From assembly GCA_963813195.1 (NCBI GenBank), contig CAWEYC010000029.1:62001-126000 (forward strand): a stretch of DNA of 64,000 nucleotides, given 5' to 3'. Source of the DNA: Roseiarcus sp963813195 (GTDB lineage Bacteria > Pseudomonadota > Alphaproteobacteria > Rhizobiales > Beijerinckiaceae). Below the pieces are notes generated by a model that was given only the letters and a program-made list of their open reading frames with translations, did not search any database and had not been told where the DNA came from. Shown one piece after another: positions 1 to 9,156 of this stretch. The stretch's first letter is position 1; each line of letters opens with the position of its first letter. Position numbers and translations under genes: made by a program.

Positions 1-1303
1 GGGCGAGGCCGATCACCGCGCTTTCGACGACGCCTTCGATCGCGTCGATCTCCGTTTCGATCTCCTTGGGATAGACGTTGAAGCCGCCGGAGATGATGAG
101 ATCCTTGGCGCGGCCGACGATCTGCACGTAGCCGTCGGCGTCGATCGTGCCGAGATCGCCGGTGATGAAGAAGCCGTCGGGACGGAACTCCGCCGCCGTC
201 TTCTCCGGCATGCGCCAATAGCCCTTGAAGACATTCGGCCCCTTGACCTCGATGACGCCGACTTCGCCCTGCGGCAGCGGCGCCGCCGTCTCCGCGTCGG
301 CGATGCGCAGCGATACGCCCGGCAAGGGAAAGCCGACCGTGCCGCGCCGCCGCTCGCCCTCATAGGGGTTCGAGGTGATCATGTTGGTCTCGGTCATACC
401 GTAGCGTTCGAGGATGGCGTGGCCGGTCCGCTCGCGCCAGCGCTGATGCGTCTCGGCAAGCAGCGGCGCGGAGCCGCTGACGAAGAGCCGCATGTGCGCG
501 GTCGCGTCGCGCGTCAGGCCGGGATGATCGACCAGGCGGGTGTAGAACGTCGGCACCCCCATCAGCGAGGTCGCGCCCGGCAGAGCCGCGACGATGGCGT
601 CCACGTCGAAGCGCGGCTGAAAGATCATCGTCGCCCCGGCGAGCAGCGCGACATTGGTGGCGACGAACAGGCCGTGGGTATGAAAGACGGGCAGCGCGTG
701 AATCAGCGTATCGTCCGAAGTGAAGCGCCAGCAGTCGACGAGGACGCTCGCATTGGAGGCGAGATTTTCTTGCGTCAGCATGGCGCCCTTCGAGCGCCCC
801 GTGGTGCCGGAGGTATAGAGGATGGCGGCGAGATCGTCGCTCGCGCGGGCGACGGTCGGGAACTCCGGCGAGGCGCTCGCCAGCCGCTCGGCGAACGTGC
901 CGTCGCGATGCGCGCCGAGACTTTCGGCGGCGTGCAAGCCGAGCTTGGCCGTAAGCTCCCGCAGCGCGGCGAGCGAAGCGGGTCGGCAGATCGTCAGCGC
1001 CGGGCCGGCGTCGGAGAGAAAATATTCGAGTTCGGCCAGCGTATAGGCGGTGTTGAGCGGCAGCAGCGCGGCGCCGGCCTTCAGGCAGGCGAGCGCGAGC
1101 ACGATCATGTCGGGCGATTTATCGATCTGCACCGCGACGCGGTCGCCCGGCACGACGCCGAGTTCGGCGAACGCCCGCGCCGCGCGCCCCGCCCGCTCGA
1201 ACAATTCCCCGTAGGTCAGCGACATCCCGTCCGGCGCGTCGAGCGCGAGCTTGTCGAGGCGCGGCGCGCGCTTCACGAAGAGATCGAAGAGGTTGGCGGA
1301 CAT
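1..1303 (-). CDS. matB: Malonyl-CoA synthetase (MatB), 3' end outside window
   Basis: Acyl-adenylate-forming ligase that makes malonyl-CoA from malonate, ATP and CoA in the cytoplasm. About 434 codons are visible from the ATG at 1303; the end lies beyond the left edge. The AMP-binding P-loop YTSGTTGRSKG is near residue 162, YGMTETN near 301, and the GDLG hinge region near 378. The stretches LIHALPVFHTHGLFVATN and VKGPNVFKGYWRMPEKT closely match the remembered Rhodopseudomonas MatB, which supports malonate over other acids. The C-terminal catalytic lysine is outside the window. It is divergent from the class II aldolase gene, with 245 bp between. Another short-chain acyl-CoA ligase remains possible. 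Confidence 0.9.
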   Translation of the reverse strand, partial: MSANLFDLFVKRAPRLDKLALDAPDGMSLTYGELFERAGRAARAFAELGVVPGDRVAVQIDKSPDMIVLALACLKAGAALLPLNTAYTLAELEYFLSDAGPALTICRPASLAALRELTAKLGLHAAESLGAHRDGTFAERLASASPEFPTVARASDDLAAILYTSGTTGRSKGAMLTQENLASNASVLVDCWRFTSDDTLIHALPVFHTHGLFVATNVALLAGATMIFQPRFDVDAIVAALPGATSLMGVPTFYTRLVDHPGLTRDATAHMRLFVSGSAPLLAETHQRWRERTGHAILERYGMTETNMITSNPYEGERRRGTVGFPLPGVSLRIADAETAAPLPQGEVGVIEVKGPNVFKGYWRMPEKTAAEFRPDGFFITGDLGTIDADGYVQIVGRAKDLIISGGFNVYPKEIETEIDAIEGVVESAVIGLA

Positions 1304-1548
1304 TCGGGGCGCTCGCGCTTTCTCGTTGGGGCGTTGACGATGAAACAGCCTGTTGACTCATGGGCGCGGCGAGCGCCAATGCTCCGTCGATTCCTGGGGC
1401 TCGGCGCTTGGCGGCGTTGCCCCGCCGCGTAAGTATAACCGTCGCGCCACACGGCGCCAGGGCGTAAGATGGGTCGCGCCGGCGCGACCTGCTCGATGAG
1501 TCTCTCGCCGGCTTCGCCACAACCCCCGAAACTGGGAGGCGGGGTTTC

Positions 1549-2322
1549 ATGCCGATCAAGGAAAAGGATCTCCGCGCCGCGATCGTCGCGCAATGCCGCG
1601 CGATGAACGCCTCAGGCCTCAATCAAGGCACCGCGGGCAACATCTCGGCGCGCCTCGGCGGCGCCATGCTCATCACGCCGAGCGCGATTCCCTATGACGT
1701 GCTGCGGCCGGAGATGCTCGCCGTCATGCCGCTGAACGGCGAATACGGCGCCTGGTCGGGCCCGCTGAAACCCTCGAGCGAATGGCGCTTCCACCTCGAC
1801 ATCATGCGCGCCCGGCCCGACATCGGCGCGATCGTCCATAACCACCCGCCCTATTGCACGGCGCTGGCGATGCTGCACAAGCCGATCCTCGCCGCCCATT
1901 ACATGATCGCACTGTTCGGCGGTCCGATCGTCGAATGCACGAAATACGCGCCTTACGGCACCAAGGAACTGTCCGATCTCGCCATCGCCGGCCTCGGCGA
2001 CCGCCACGGCGTGCTGCTCGGCAACCACGGCGCGATCGCCACCGGCGCCACGATCGAGAGCGCGATGCACCGGGCGATGGAGCTGGAGACGCTGGCGCGC
2101 ATGTACTACCTCGCCATCGCCATCGGCCGGCCGGCCATCCTCTCCGACGAGGAGATCGGGCGCATCGTCGAGCGCTTCAAGACCTATGGCGGCGGCAGCG
2201 AAGCGCCGAAGGCGCTCGCGCCGATCAAGAAGCGCGCCCGCGGCAAGGCGGCGGCGACGAAGCGCGGCGCGAAGAAGAAGGCGACCGGCAAGAAGACGAG
2301 GCGGACGGTGGCGCGGAAGTGA
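1549..2322 (+). CDS. Class II aldolase/adducin family protein with basic C-terminal tail
   Basis: Zinc-dependent class II aldolase/adducin fold, related to fuculose-phosphate aldolase and other sugar-phosphate aldolases or epimerases. Metal-ligand histidines are visible in VHNHPPYCTAL (about residue 95) and LLGNHGAIATG (about 161). The N-terminus NQGTAGNISAR is the usual phosphate-binding signature. The catalytic domain ends near residue 220. It is followed by about 37 residues rich in Lys, Arg and Ala, resembling a histone H1-like tail, which is not typical of the family. A GGGAGG ribosome-binding site lies just before the ATG. It is convergent with xdhC. The substrate cannot be deduced. Confidence 0.85.
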   Translation: MPIKEKDLRAAIVAQCRAMNASGLNQGTAGNISARLGGAMLITPSAIPYDVLRPEMLAVMPLNGEYGAWSGPLKPSSEWRFHLDIMRARPDIGAIVHNHPPYCTALAMLHKPILAAHYMIALFGGPIVECTKYAPYGTKELSDLAIAGLGDRHGVLLGNHGAIATGATIESAMHRAMELETLARMYYLAIAIGRPAILSDEEIGRIVERFKTYGGGSEAPKALAPIKKRARGKAAATKRGAKKKATGKKTRRTVARK

Positions 2323-2390
2323 GGCAGATTTTTATTCCTGAAAACAAAAATTGTGAGCTTGAGATTGAGCTTCGAGGCGCTAGACGCCGT

Positions 2391-3311
2391 TCACCCGCCC
2401 CCGCGCACCGCCAGCAATTGCGCGGCCACCGACGTCGCGATCACCGCCGGCTCCTTGCCCTCGATCCCCGGCATGCCGATCGGGCAGACCAGCTTGGCGA
2501 CCGTCTCTTCCGAATGGCCGGCCGAGCGTAGCTGGCTGACGAAGCGGGCGCGCTTGGTCGCCGAGCCGATCAGGCCGACATAGGCGAAGCGGTCCTGGCG
2601 CAGCGCTTCGGCGACGATGGCGAGATCGAGCGGATGGGAGTGGGTCATTACGACAACCAGCGCGCCGTCGGGGGCGGCGGCAAGCTCGCTCGGCGGGTCG
2701 CTCGCGTGAACCAGCGTCGCATTGAGCGGCGCACGTTCGGGAAAGGCCTCGGCGCGCGAATCGATCCAGCGCAATGCGAAGGGGAGCGGCGCCAGCGCGA
2801 GCGCCAGAGCGCGCCCGACATGGCCGGCGCCGAAGAGATAGAGCGGGCTCGCCTCGTCGCCGAAGCGTTCGCGCCATGCGCCCCGGGCGAGCGGCTCGGG
2901 GCTCCCCTCGATCGCCCGCTCGACGCGACCCTCGGCGGCTTGCGCCACGACGGCGAAAGCGCCGGCGGCTTCGGCGGCTGCGAGAGGCGCTAGCGTCCCG
3001 AGATCGCGCGCGTCGAAAGTTTCGATGCGCCATTCGACCCGTCCCCCGCAGCATTGCGCGAGTTCGGGGCCGAGCGCGACGATGCGGCGCTGCGCCGGCC
3101 CGCGCCCCGAACGAAGCGCCGCGCCGGCCTCGGCCAGCGCCCGCCATTCCAGTTCGCCGCCGCCGATCGTGCCGTGAAACCCGCCGGACGGACGCACGAC
3201 CATGCGCGCGCCCGCCTCGCGCGGGCTCGACCCTTCGGTCTTGACGAGACTGATGAGCGCGGCGGCGCCCTCGGCCTCGATCGATTCAATGAGACGGCGG
3301 AACGGTTGCAT
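2391..3311 (-). CDS. xdhC: XdhC, molybdenum cofactor sulfuration/insertion chaperone for xanthine dehydrogenase
   Basis: XdhC/CoxI-family protein that binds molybdopterin cofactor and helps its sulfuration and insertion into XdhB; not a subunit of the finished enzyme. The N-terminal XdhC-CoxI domain has IGGGELEW (about 49-56) and a QCCGG motif (about 86). The C-terminal Rossmann domain begins with LFGAGHVGR (about 159). The length of 306 residues is normal. It is the last gene of the minus-strand xdhA-xdhB-xdhC operon, 88 nt after xdhB, with a REP-like palindrome in that gap. Confidence 0.92.
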   Translation of the reverse strand: MQPFRRLIESIEAEGAAALISLVKTEGSSPREAGARMVVRPSGGFHGTIGGGELEWRALAEAGAALRSGRGPAQRRIVALGPELAQCCGGRVEWRIETFDARDLGTLAPLAAAEAAGAFAVVAQAAEGRVERAIEGSPEPLARGAWRERFGDEASPLYLFGAGHVGRALALALAPLPFALRWIDSRAEAFPERAPLNATLVHASDPPSELAAAPDGALVVVMTHSHPLDLAIVAEALRQDRFAYVGLIGSATKRARFVSQLRSAGHSEETVAKLVCPIGMPGIEGKEPAVIATSVAAQLLAVRGGG

Positions 3312-3342
3312 GGCGCGTTGGACCGGGACGAGGTCGGGCTCC

Positions 3343-3370
3343 TCGTCATGCCCGGGCTAGTCCCGGCCAG
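3343..3370. repeat. REP-like palindromic repeat between xdhB and xdhC
   Basis: The stretch reads cgtcatgcccgggc, then tagtcccggcc, forming a CCGGG-CTAGT-CCCGG hairpin (3352-3366). Its wording resembles the short palindromic repeats scattered in Bradyrhizobium and Methylobacterium intergenic regions. Only one copy was noticed here, so repeat status rests on resemblance. Confidence 0.45.
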
Positions 3371-3399
3371 GACGGTCGTCGGAGTTGTGACAATATATC

Positions 3400-5754
3400 C
3401 TATTCCACGCTCTGCGCCCCCAGCGAGCGGATCGCATTCAAGATCGCCTCCGGCGTGCAGGGCGCCTCCAGCGTCGGCTGGCCGCCCGGCTTGACCGCGT
3501 GAACCGCATCGAGGATCGCCGAATAGACCGAGATCGCCAGCATCAGCGGCGGCTCGCCGACCGCCTTCGAACGATAGATGCTGTCGACCGGATTCGGCCG
3601 CATATGCAGGCGCGTATGGAACTCCGGCGGCGTGTCGGAGGCGACGGGGATCTTGTAGGTCGCCGGGGCGTGCGTCGTCAGCCGCCCCTTGCCGTCGAAC
3701 ACCAGCTCCTCGGTGGTCAGCCAGCCCATGCCCTGAATGAATGCGCCTTCGACCTGGCCGAGGTCGAGCGCCGGATTGAGCGAGGCGCCGACGTCGTGCA
3801 GGATGTCGGCGCGCAGCACTTTCATTTCGCCGGTCAGCGCGTCGATGACGACCTCGGCGCAGGCCGCGCCATAGGCGAAATAGAAGAACGGCTTGCCGGT
3901 CGCCGCGGCGCGGTCCCAATGGATTTCTGGAGTCTTGTAATAGCCGGCGGCCGACAATTGCACGCGGTTATGGCGGCACGCCTTGGCGAGTTCGCCGAAA
4001 GCCATCGAGGCGTTGCCGCCGAACACGCGGCCGTCGCGAAACTCCACCGCCTCGGACGCGACGCCCCATAGCTCGGCGGCGAATTCGATCATGCGGCGCT
4101 TGATCTGCCGCGCCCCCGCCTGCGCCGCCATGCCGTTGATGTCGGACCCCGAGGACGCCGCCGTCGGCGAGGCGTTCGGCACCTTGGCGGTGTTGGTCGC
4201 GGTGATGCGGACCCATTCCAGGGGAATGCCGAATTCCTCGGCGACCACCTGCGCGACCTTGGTGAAGAGGCCCTGGCCCATCTCCGTGCCGCCGTGGTTG
4301 AGATGGACCGAGCCGTCCGAGTAGACATGCACCAGCGCGCCGGCCTGATTGAGATGGATCAGCGTGAACGAAATGCCGAACATCACCGGCGTCAGCGCGA
4401 GGCCGCGCTTGACGATCGGGCTCTTCGCATTGAAATCGGCGATGGCGCGCCGGCGCGCGCGGTAGTCGCTCGAAACCTCCAGTTCCTCGACCAGCGCCGG
4501 CAGCGTCTCGATGTCCTCGACCTGCTGGCCGTAGGGCGTGCGATCGCCTCCGGCGCGCAGGAAGTTGGCCTTGCGCACATCGAGCGGATCGAGCCCGCGT
4601 TCGCGCGCGATGGCGTCGATTACGCGTTCGATGGCGACCATCCCCTGCGGGCCGCCGAAGCCGCGAAACGCCGTGTTGGAGACGGTGTTGGTCTTCAGGC
4701 GCCTCGAGCCGACCCGCACGTCCGGGATCCAGTAGGAATTGGCGGCGTGAAACATCGCGCGGTCGACGACGCCGAGGGAAAGATCGACTGAACAGCCGCA
4801 GCGCGCGTTGAGCATGACATCATAGCCGGCGATGCGCCCCGCATCGTCATAGCCGACCCGCCAGTCGGCGCGAAAATCGTGGCGCTTGCCGGTGAGCTGG
4901 AAATCGTCGTCGCGGTCGAGCCGGATCTTGCAGGGCGCGCCGGTCGCGCGCGCGCCGAGCGCCGCGATCGCCGCCCAGGCGCACGCCTGGCTCTCCTTGC
5001 CGCCGAAGCCGCCGCCCATGCGCCGGGTCTCGACGGTGACGAAGGCGTCCGGCAGGCCGAGCACGCGCGCGACGATGTGTTGCGCCTCGGTCGGGTCCTG
5101 CGTCGAGCAATGCACGGTCATCTCGCCGGCCTCGCCGGGAGTGGCAAGCGAGGCCTGCCCCTCGAGATAGAAATGTTCCTGGCCGCCGATGCGGAAGACG
5201 CCCTCGAGCCGATGCGGCGCGGCGGCGACGGCGCGCTCGGCGTCGCCGCGCCCGAACTCGTAGTCCGGCAGCACGCGCGCGCCCGTCGCCAGCGCCTCGT
5301 CGACCGTGATCGTCGGCGCGCCCTCGGCGATGTCGATGCGCGCCAGCCGCGCGGCGCGGCGGGCGACGTCGCGATCCCTCGCAACCACCGCGAACAGAGC
5401 CTGGCCGTGGAAGAGGATTTCGTTGTCGGCGAACAAGGGCTCGTCGGCGAAGGCGGGCGCGATGTCGTTCTTGCCCGGGATATCGGCCGCGGTCAGCACC
5501 GCGACGACGCCTTCGGCGGCGCGCACCGCCGAGAGATCGAGGCCGCGCAGGGTTCCGCTCGCCTTGTCGGCCATGCCGACCGCGATGTGCAGCGTGCCCT
5601 CGGGCTCGCGAATGTCGTCGACATAAGTCGCCGCGCCGCGCACGTGCAGGCGCGCCGAATCGTGCGGATGCGCCTTGTGGACGACGGCGGTTTCCTCGCG
5701 CGGCTCGTAGAGCGGAATCGCGGGCTGTCTATTGCGCAGCAAGGAGGTCTCCAA
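3400..5754 (-). CDS. xdhB: Xanthine dehydrogenase, molybdopterin-binding large subunit XdhB
   Basis: Catalytic subunit that hydroxylates hypoxanthine and xanthine to urate at the molybdenum centre. It is 784 residues long, standard for bacterial XdhB. The molybdopterin-contact loop GGGFGGKES lies near residue 245 and FRGFGGPQG follows near 360. The KAVGEPPL segment near residue 732 carries the Glu expected to act as catalytic base. The 5' end overlaps the 3' end of xdhA by 26 nt (5729-5754), consistent with translational coupling. Related aldehyde oxidoreductases share the fold, but the split XdhA/XdhB/XdhC set favours xanthine dehydrogenase. Confidence 0.95.
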   Translation of the reverse strand: METSLLRNRQPAIPLYEPREETAVVHKAHPHDSARLHVRGAATYVDDIREPEGTLHIAVGMADKASGTLRGLDLSAVRAAEGVVAVLTAADIPGKNDIAPAFADEPLFADNEILFHGQALFAVVARDRDVARRAARLARIDIAEGAPTITVDEALATGARVLPDYEFGRGDAERAVAAAPHRLEGVFRIGGQEHFYLEGQASLATPGEAGEMTVHCSTQDPTEAQHIVARVLGLPDAFVTVETRRMGGGFGGKESQACAWAAIAALGARATGAPCKIRLDRDDDFQLTGKRHDFRADWRVGYDDAGRIAGYDVMLNARCGCSVDLSLGVVDRAMFHAANSYWIPDVRVGSRRLKTNTVSNTAFRGFGGPQGMVAIERVIDAIARERGLDPLDVRKANFLRAGGDRTPYGQQVEDIETLPALVEELEVSSDYRARRRAIADFNAKSPIVKRGLALTPVMFGISFTLIHLNQAGALVHVYSDGSVHLNHGGTEMGQGLFTKVAQVVAEEFGIPLEWVRITATNTAKVPNASPTAASSGSDINGMAAQAGARQIKRRMIEFAAELWGVASEAVEFRDGRVFGGNASMAFGELAKACRHNRVQLSAAGYYKTPEIHWDRAAATGKPFFYFAYGAACAEVVIDALTGEMKVLRADILHDVGASLNPALDLGQVEGAFIQGMGWLTTEELVFDGKGRLTTHAPATYKIPVASDTPPEFHTRLHMRPNPVDSIYRSKAVGEPPLMLAISVYSAILDAVHAVKPGGQPTLEAPCTPEAILNAIRSLGAQSVE

Positions 5755-7219
5755 TGCGGGTCGGCGCGTCGGCGCCGGCGACTTCGATGAGCGCCTTGGC
5801 CATGAGATTGGCCGCCACCTCGGCGCGATAGGCGGCGCTGGCGCGCATGTCGGTCAAAGGGGTGAAATCGCCGGCGAGCGCCGCGATCGCGGCGCTCCAC
5901 GACGAGCGTTTGTCGAGGCGCGCGCCGGCGAGCGCCCTTTCGGCGCCGGCCGCACGCTTCGGCGTCGCCGCCATGCCGCCATAGGCGATGCGCGCCTCCA
6001 CGATCCTGTCGCCGTCGAGCGTGAAGCGAAACGCAGCCATCACGGCCGAAATGTCCTCGTCGAACCGCTTGGACACCTTGTAGGCGCGGAAGGCCTGGTT
6101 GGCGGCGAGACGCGGCGCGACCAGCGCACGCACATATTCCCCGTTCGCGCGATCCTGCTTGCCGTAGCCGATGAAGAAATCCTCCAGGGCGAGGTCGCGC
6201 GAGGCCGCGCCCCTGCGCAGTTCGACCCGGCCGCCGAGCGCGATGAGCGCCGGCGCGAGATCGCCGATCGGCGAGCCGTTGGCGATATTGCCGCCGACGG
6301 TGCCGCTTTCGCGCACCTGGCGCGAGCCGAAGCGCGCCATCAGCACGCCAATGTCGGGGTGCAGCGAATTGAGCGGCGCCGTCGCCCGCGCCAGCGTTGC
6401 GGTCGCGCCGAAGCGCAGCCCCTCCGCGGTCTTTTCGATCGCGTCGAGCCCCGCCACGCGGCCGAGCCAGATGATCTGCTTGGGATCCCGCAATTGCTTG
6501 GTGATCCATAGCCCCACGTCGGTCGCCCCGCCGAGCAGGATCGCCTGCGGGTGGCGCGCGTAGAGATCGGCGAGCGCCGCCTCGCTCGCCGGCGCCGCGA
6601 AGAAGGAGTTTTCGTCACCGACGAAGAGGTCGCGTTCGTCGGCCAGCGCCGCCAATGCCGCGCGGCGGTCGGCGGCGCGCGCCTCGAACCGGTCGGCCGG
6701 CAGACCCTCGCAGGTCGCCAGCGCCGCGTCGATGATCGGCTTGTAGCCGGTGCAGCGGCAGAGATTGCCCGCCAAGGTTTCGCAGACGCTGGCGTAGGTC
6801 GCGGGTTGGCGCTCGTGATAGAGGGCGAAAAGGCTCATCACGATGCCCGGCGTGCAGAATCCGCATTGCGAGCCATGGAAGTCGACCATCGCCTGCTGCA
6901 CCGGGTGCAGCGCATCGCCGTCGGCGAGATCCTCGATCGTCAGCACCTCGGCGCCGTCGACCTGGCCAAGCAGCAGAATGCAGGCGTTGACCGGCTCATG
7001 GGTGAGTTCGCCGTCGCGCAGGCGCGACAGCGCCACCGTGCAGGCGCCGCAATCGCCCTCGCCGCAGCCCTCCTTCGTGCCCTTGGCGCCGGCCTCTTCG
7101 CGCAGCCAGTCGAGCAGGGTCGCGCGGGGCGAAAACGAAGCGAGCGCGACCGTTTCGCCGCGAAAGCGGAAGTTCAAACTGGTGCGGGGCCCCATCCCCG
7201 ATACGTTCGCCGCCATCAT
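5729..7219 (-). CDS. xdhA: Xanthine dehydrogenase, FAD and 2Fe-2S small subunit XdhA
   Basis: Electron-transfer subunit passing electrons from the Mo centre through two 2Fe-2S clusters to FAD and NAD+. The plant-type ferredoxin cysteines are C52, C57, C60 and C80; the second cluster has CGFC (119-122) and CRC (154-156). The FAD-binding domain starts near residue 200, with GGATDVGLW near 231 and NIANGSPIGDL near 310. At 496 residues it is full length. It is the first gene of the operon and is divergent from the metallophosphoesterase gene, with 220 bp between that must hold both promoters. Two adjacent ATGs are possible starts. Confidence 0.95.
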   Translation of the reverse strand: MMAANVSGMGPRTSLNFRFRGETVALASFSPRATLLDWLREEAGAKGTKEGCGEGDCGACTVALSRLRDGELTHEPVNACILLLGQVDGAEVLTIEDLADGDALHPVQQAMVDFHGSQCGFCTPGIVMSLFALYHERQPATYASVCETLAGNLCRCTGYKPIIDAALATCEGLPADRFEARAADRRAALAALADERDLFVGDENSFFAAPASEAALADLYARHPQAILLGGATDVGLWITKQLRDPKQIIWLGRVAGLDAIEKTAEGLRFGATATLARATAPLNSLHPDIGVLMARFGSRQVRESGTVGGNIANGSPIGDLAPALIALGGRVELRRGAASRDLALEDFFIGYGKQDRANGEYVRALVAPRLAANQAFRAYKVSKRFDEDISAVMAAFRFTLDGDRIVEARIAYGGMAATPKRAAGAERALAGARLDKRSSWSAAIAALAGDFTPLTDMRASAAYRAEVAANLMAKALIEVAGADAPTRIGDLLAAQ

Positions 7220-7439
7220 GCGCCTCTATTCCACGGACGCGCATCATGGCCCTGTTCGCCACTGAACGGAAGCGCCGGTTCGAGCGAAACGCCAAAAGCG
7301 CCTTGCGGGAATTTTTGAAAGAGGGCGGCAATGAAATTAGGCTCGGGCCCGGGCCGCCTTTTCCGGCTTCATCGAAGCTTCACGCGCGCCTGATCCCCTA
7401 ACGTCCCATCAGGCGACTCGGGATCAAAGGAGTTCGACA

Positions 7440-9137
7440 ATGGCGAAGGACGGGAAACTGGAGCTTTCGCGCCGCGACGTGTTGCTCGGCGCGGCGGGTG
7501 GCGTCGCAGTGGCGCTGGCGGCGGCTCCCACGCCGGCGGCGGCCGAGGCGACGATGGTATCGGGCTTCGTCTTCGAGGATGTCCACGGCTCGGGGCAGCG
7601 CGGCCCGAAGAGCCCCGGCCTCGCCAACGTCCTCGTCTCCAACGGCCGGGAGGTTGCGGTCACCGACGCCGAGGGGCGCTACAGCCTGCCGCTGCCCGAA
7701 GAGGCGACGATTTTCGTCATCAAGCCGCCGGGCTACTCCCCGCCGGTCGAGGCCGCGACGCGCCTGCCGCGCTTCTATCGTCATCATCGCCCGCTTGGCA
7801 CGCCGGCTTCGCTTGAGCTGACTTTCGCGGGGCTGGCGCCGACCGGGCCGATGCCCGCCTCGCTCGATTTTCCGCTTTACCGCCAGGACGAACCGGACGC
7901 GTACGAAGTCGTCCTTTTCACCGATCCGCAACCCGAATCGGACGTGGAAGTCGATTTCATCCGCGAGGATGTGATCGAGGCGCTGGCGGGAACGCGGGCG
8001 AAATTCGGCATCACCGCCGGCGACGTCATGTTCGATGATCTCTCGCTCTACGATCGCTACAACCGGATCATCGCCACGATCGGCCTGCCCTGGTGGAACG
8101 TCGGCGGCAACCACGACCTCAACTTCGAGGCGCCCGACCGTCACTACAGCCGCGAGACCTACCGGCGCGTGTTCGGCCCGAACTATTACGCGTTCTTCTA
8201 TGCCGGGACGCTGTTCCTGATGCTCGACGACGTCGACTATCTCGGCGTCGACAAGACCAAGCCGCGGGGCGCCGGAAAATACCAGGGGCGGCTCGACGAA
8301 CCGCAGCTCGAATTCGTGCGCAACGTCCTCGCGCAGACGCCGCCTGACGTCTTGATCGTCCTCGTCACGCATATTCCCTTGAGCACTTACCTCGGTCCCG
8401 CCGACCCCGCCAACAATCTGACCAATCGCGAGGCCCTGTTCGCGCTGTTCGAGGGGCGGCGGTTCACCGTGAGCTTCTCCGGTCACACCCACACGACCGA
8501 GCATCATTATTTCGACGCCGCCGAAGGTTGGAAGGGAGAAACGCCACATCATCACCACGTCATGACCGCCGTGTCGGGCTCGTGGTGGAGCGGCCCGTTC
8601 GATCATCGCGGCGTCGCCTGCGCCGACAGTCGCGACGGCACGCCAAACGGCTTTCATGTTCTATCGATCGACGGCAATTCCTATAAGACGCGCTTCGTTC
8701 CGGCCAAGGAGCCGAACGGCCGGCAGATGCGGCTCTCCATCGACAGCCGCTTTCACGACGCCGACCGCGAAGTCCAGCGCGAATTCCGCCAGGGCCAGTT
8801 GCTCGGTTCGCCGATAGCACGCGCGAGCCTCGGCGCGGCCTCGCTCATCGCCGACGTGTTCGACGGCGGGCCGAAGACGAAAGTCGTGATGCGGATCGGC
8901 GAACGGCCGCCGATCGAGATGACGCGGCGCGCGACGCCCGACCCGTTCGTCGAGGAAGTCTTCACGCGCAACGAGGCGACGAAGAAATGGTGGGTCAAGG
9001 CGGAGGTTTCCTCGCACATCTGGGCCGCGCGCCTGCCCGCCGACCTCGCCATCGGCGCACATCGGGTGATCGTCGAGGCGGTGACGGAGTACGGCGACGT
9101 CGTGACGGGTCGGCTCGCGCTGGAGGTGGCGGGGTAG
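7440..9137 (+). CDS. Tat-exported calcineurin-like metallophosphoesterase (MetallophosN-Metallophos-MetallophosC type)
   Basis: Predicted periplasmic metallophosphoesterase of unknown substrate. The N-terminus has a twin-arginine motif (SRRDVLLGAAGG) and an Ala-rich signal region ending near AAAEA (about residue 38). A beta-sandwich of the MetallophosN kind (VSGFVFEDVHGSG to about 90) precedes the catalytic domain. Its metal ligands are TDPQ (about 161), GDVMFDD (about 196), GNHD (about 222), THIP (about 310) and GHTH (about 348). A MetallophosC-like C-terminal domain follows. The first motif is DPQ rather than the common DxH, a known variant. It stands alone between divergent xdhA and convergent signal peptidase. 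The domain naming is from memory. Confidence 0.85.
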   Translation: MAKDGKLELSRRDVLLGAAGGVAVALAAAPTPAAAEATMVSGFVFEDVHGSGQRGPKSPGLANVLVSNGREVAVTDAEGRYSLPLPEEATIFVIKPPGYSPPVEAATRLPRFYRHHRPLGTPASLELTFAGLAPTGPMPASLDFPLYRQDEPDAYEVVLFTDPQPESDVEVDFIREDVIEALAGTRAKFGITAGDVMFDDLSLYDRYNRIIATIGLPWWNVGGNHDLNFEAPDRHYSRETYRRVFGPNYYAFFYAGTLFLMLDDVDYLGVDKTKPRGAGKYQGRLDEPQLEFVRNVLAQTPPDVLIVLVTHIPLSTYLGPADPANNLTNREALFALFEGRRFTVSFSGHTHTTEHHYFDAAEGWKGETPHHHHVMTAVSGSWWSGPFDHRGVACADSRDGTPNGFHVLSIDGNSYKTRFVPAKEPNGRQMRLSIDSRFHDADREVQREFRQGQLLGSPIARASLGAASLIADVFDGGPKTKVVMRIGERPPIEMTRRATPDPFVEEVFTRNEATKKWWVKAEVSSHIWAARLPADLAIGAHRVIVEAVTEYGDVVTGRLALEVAG

Positions 9138-9156
9138 CGAGTGGCGGAAGGGTTCG

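Noticed and set aside
419..1432. A 337-codon plus-strand open frame opposite matB
   Set aside because: The minus strand encodes a near-textbook malonyl-CoA synthetase, so the plus frame is a shadow.
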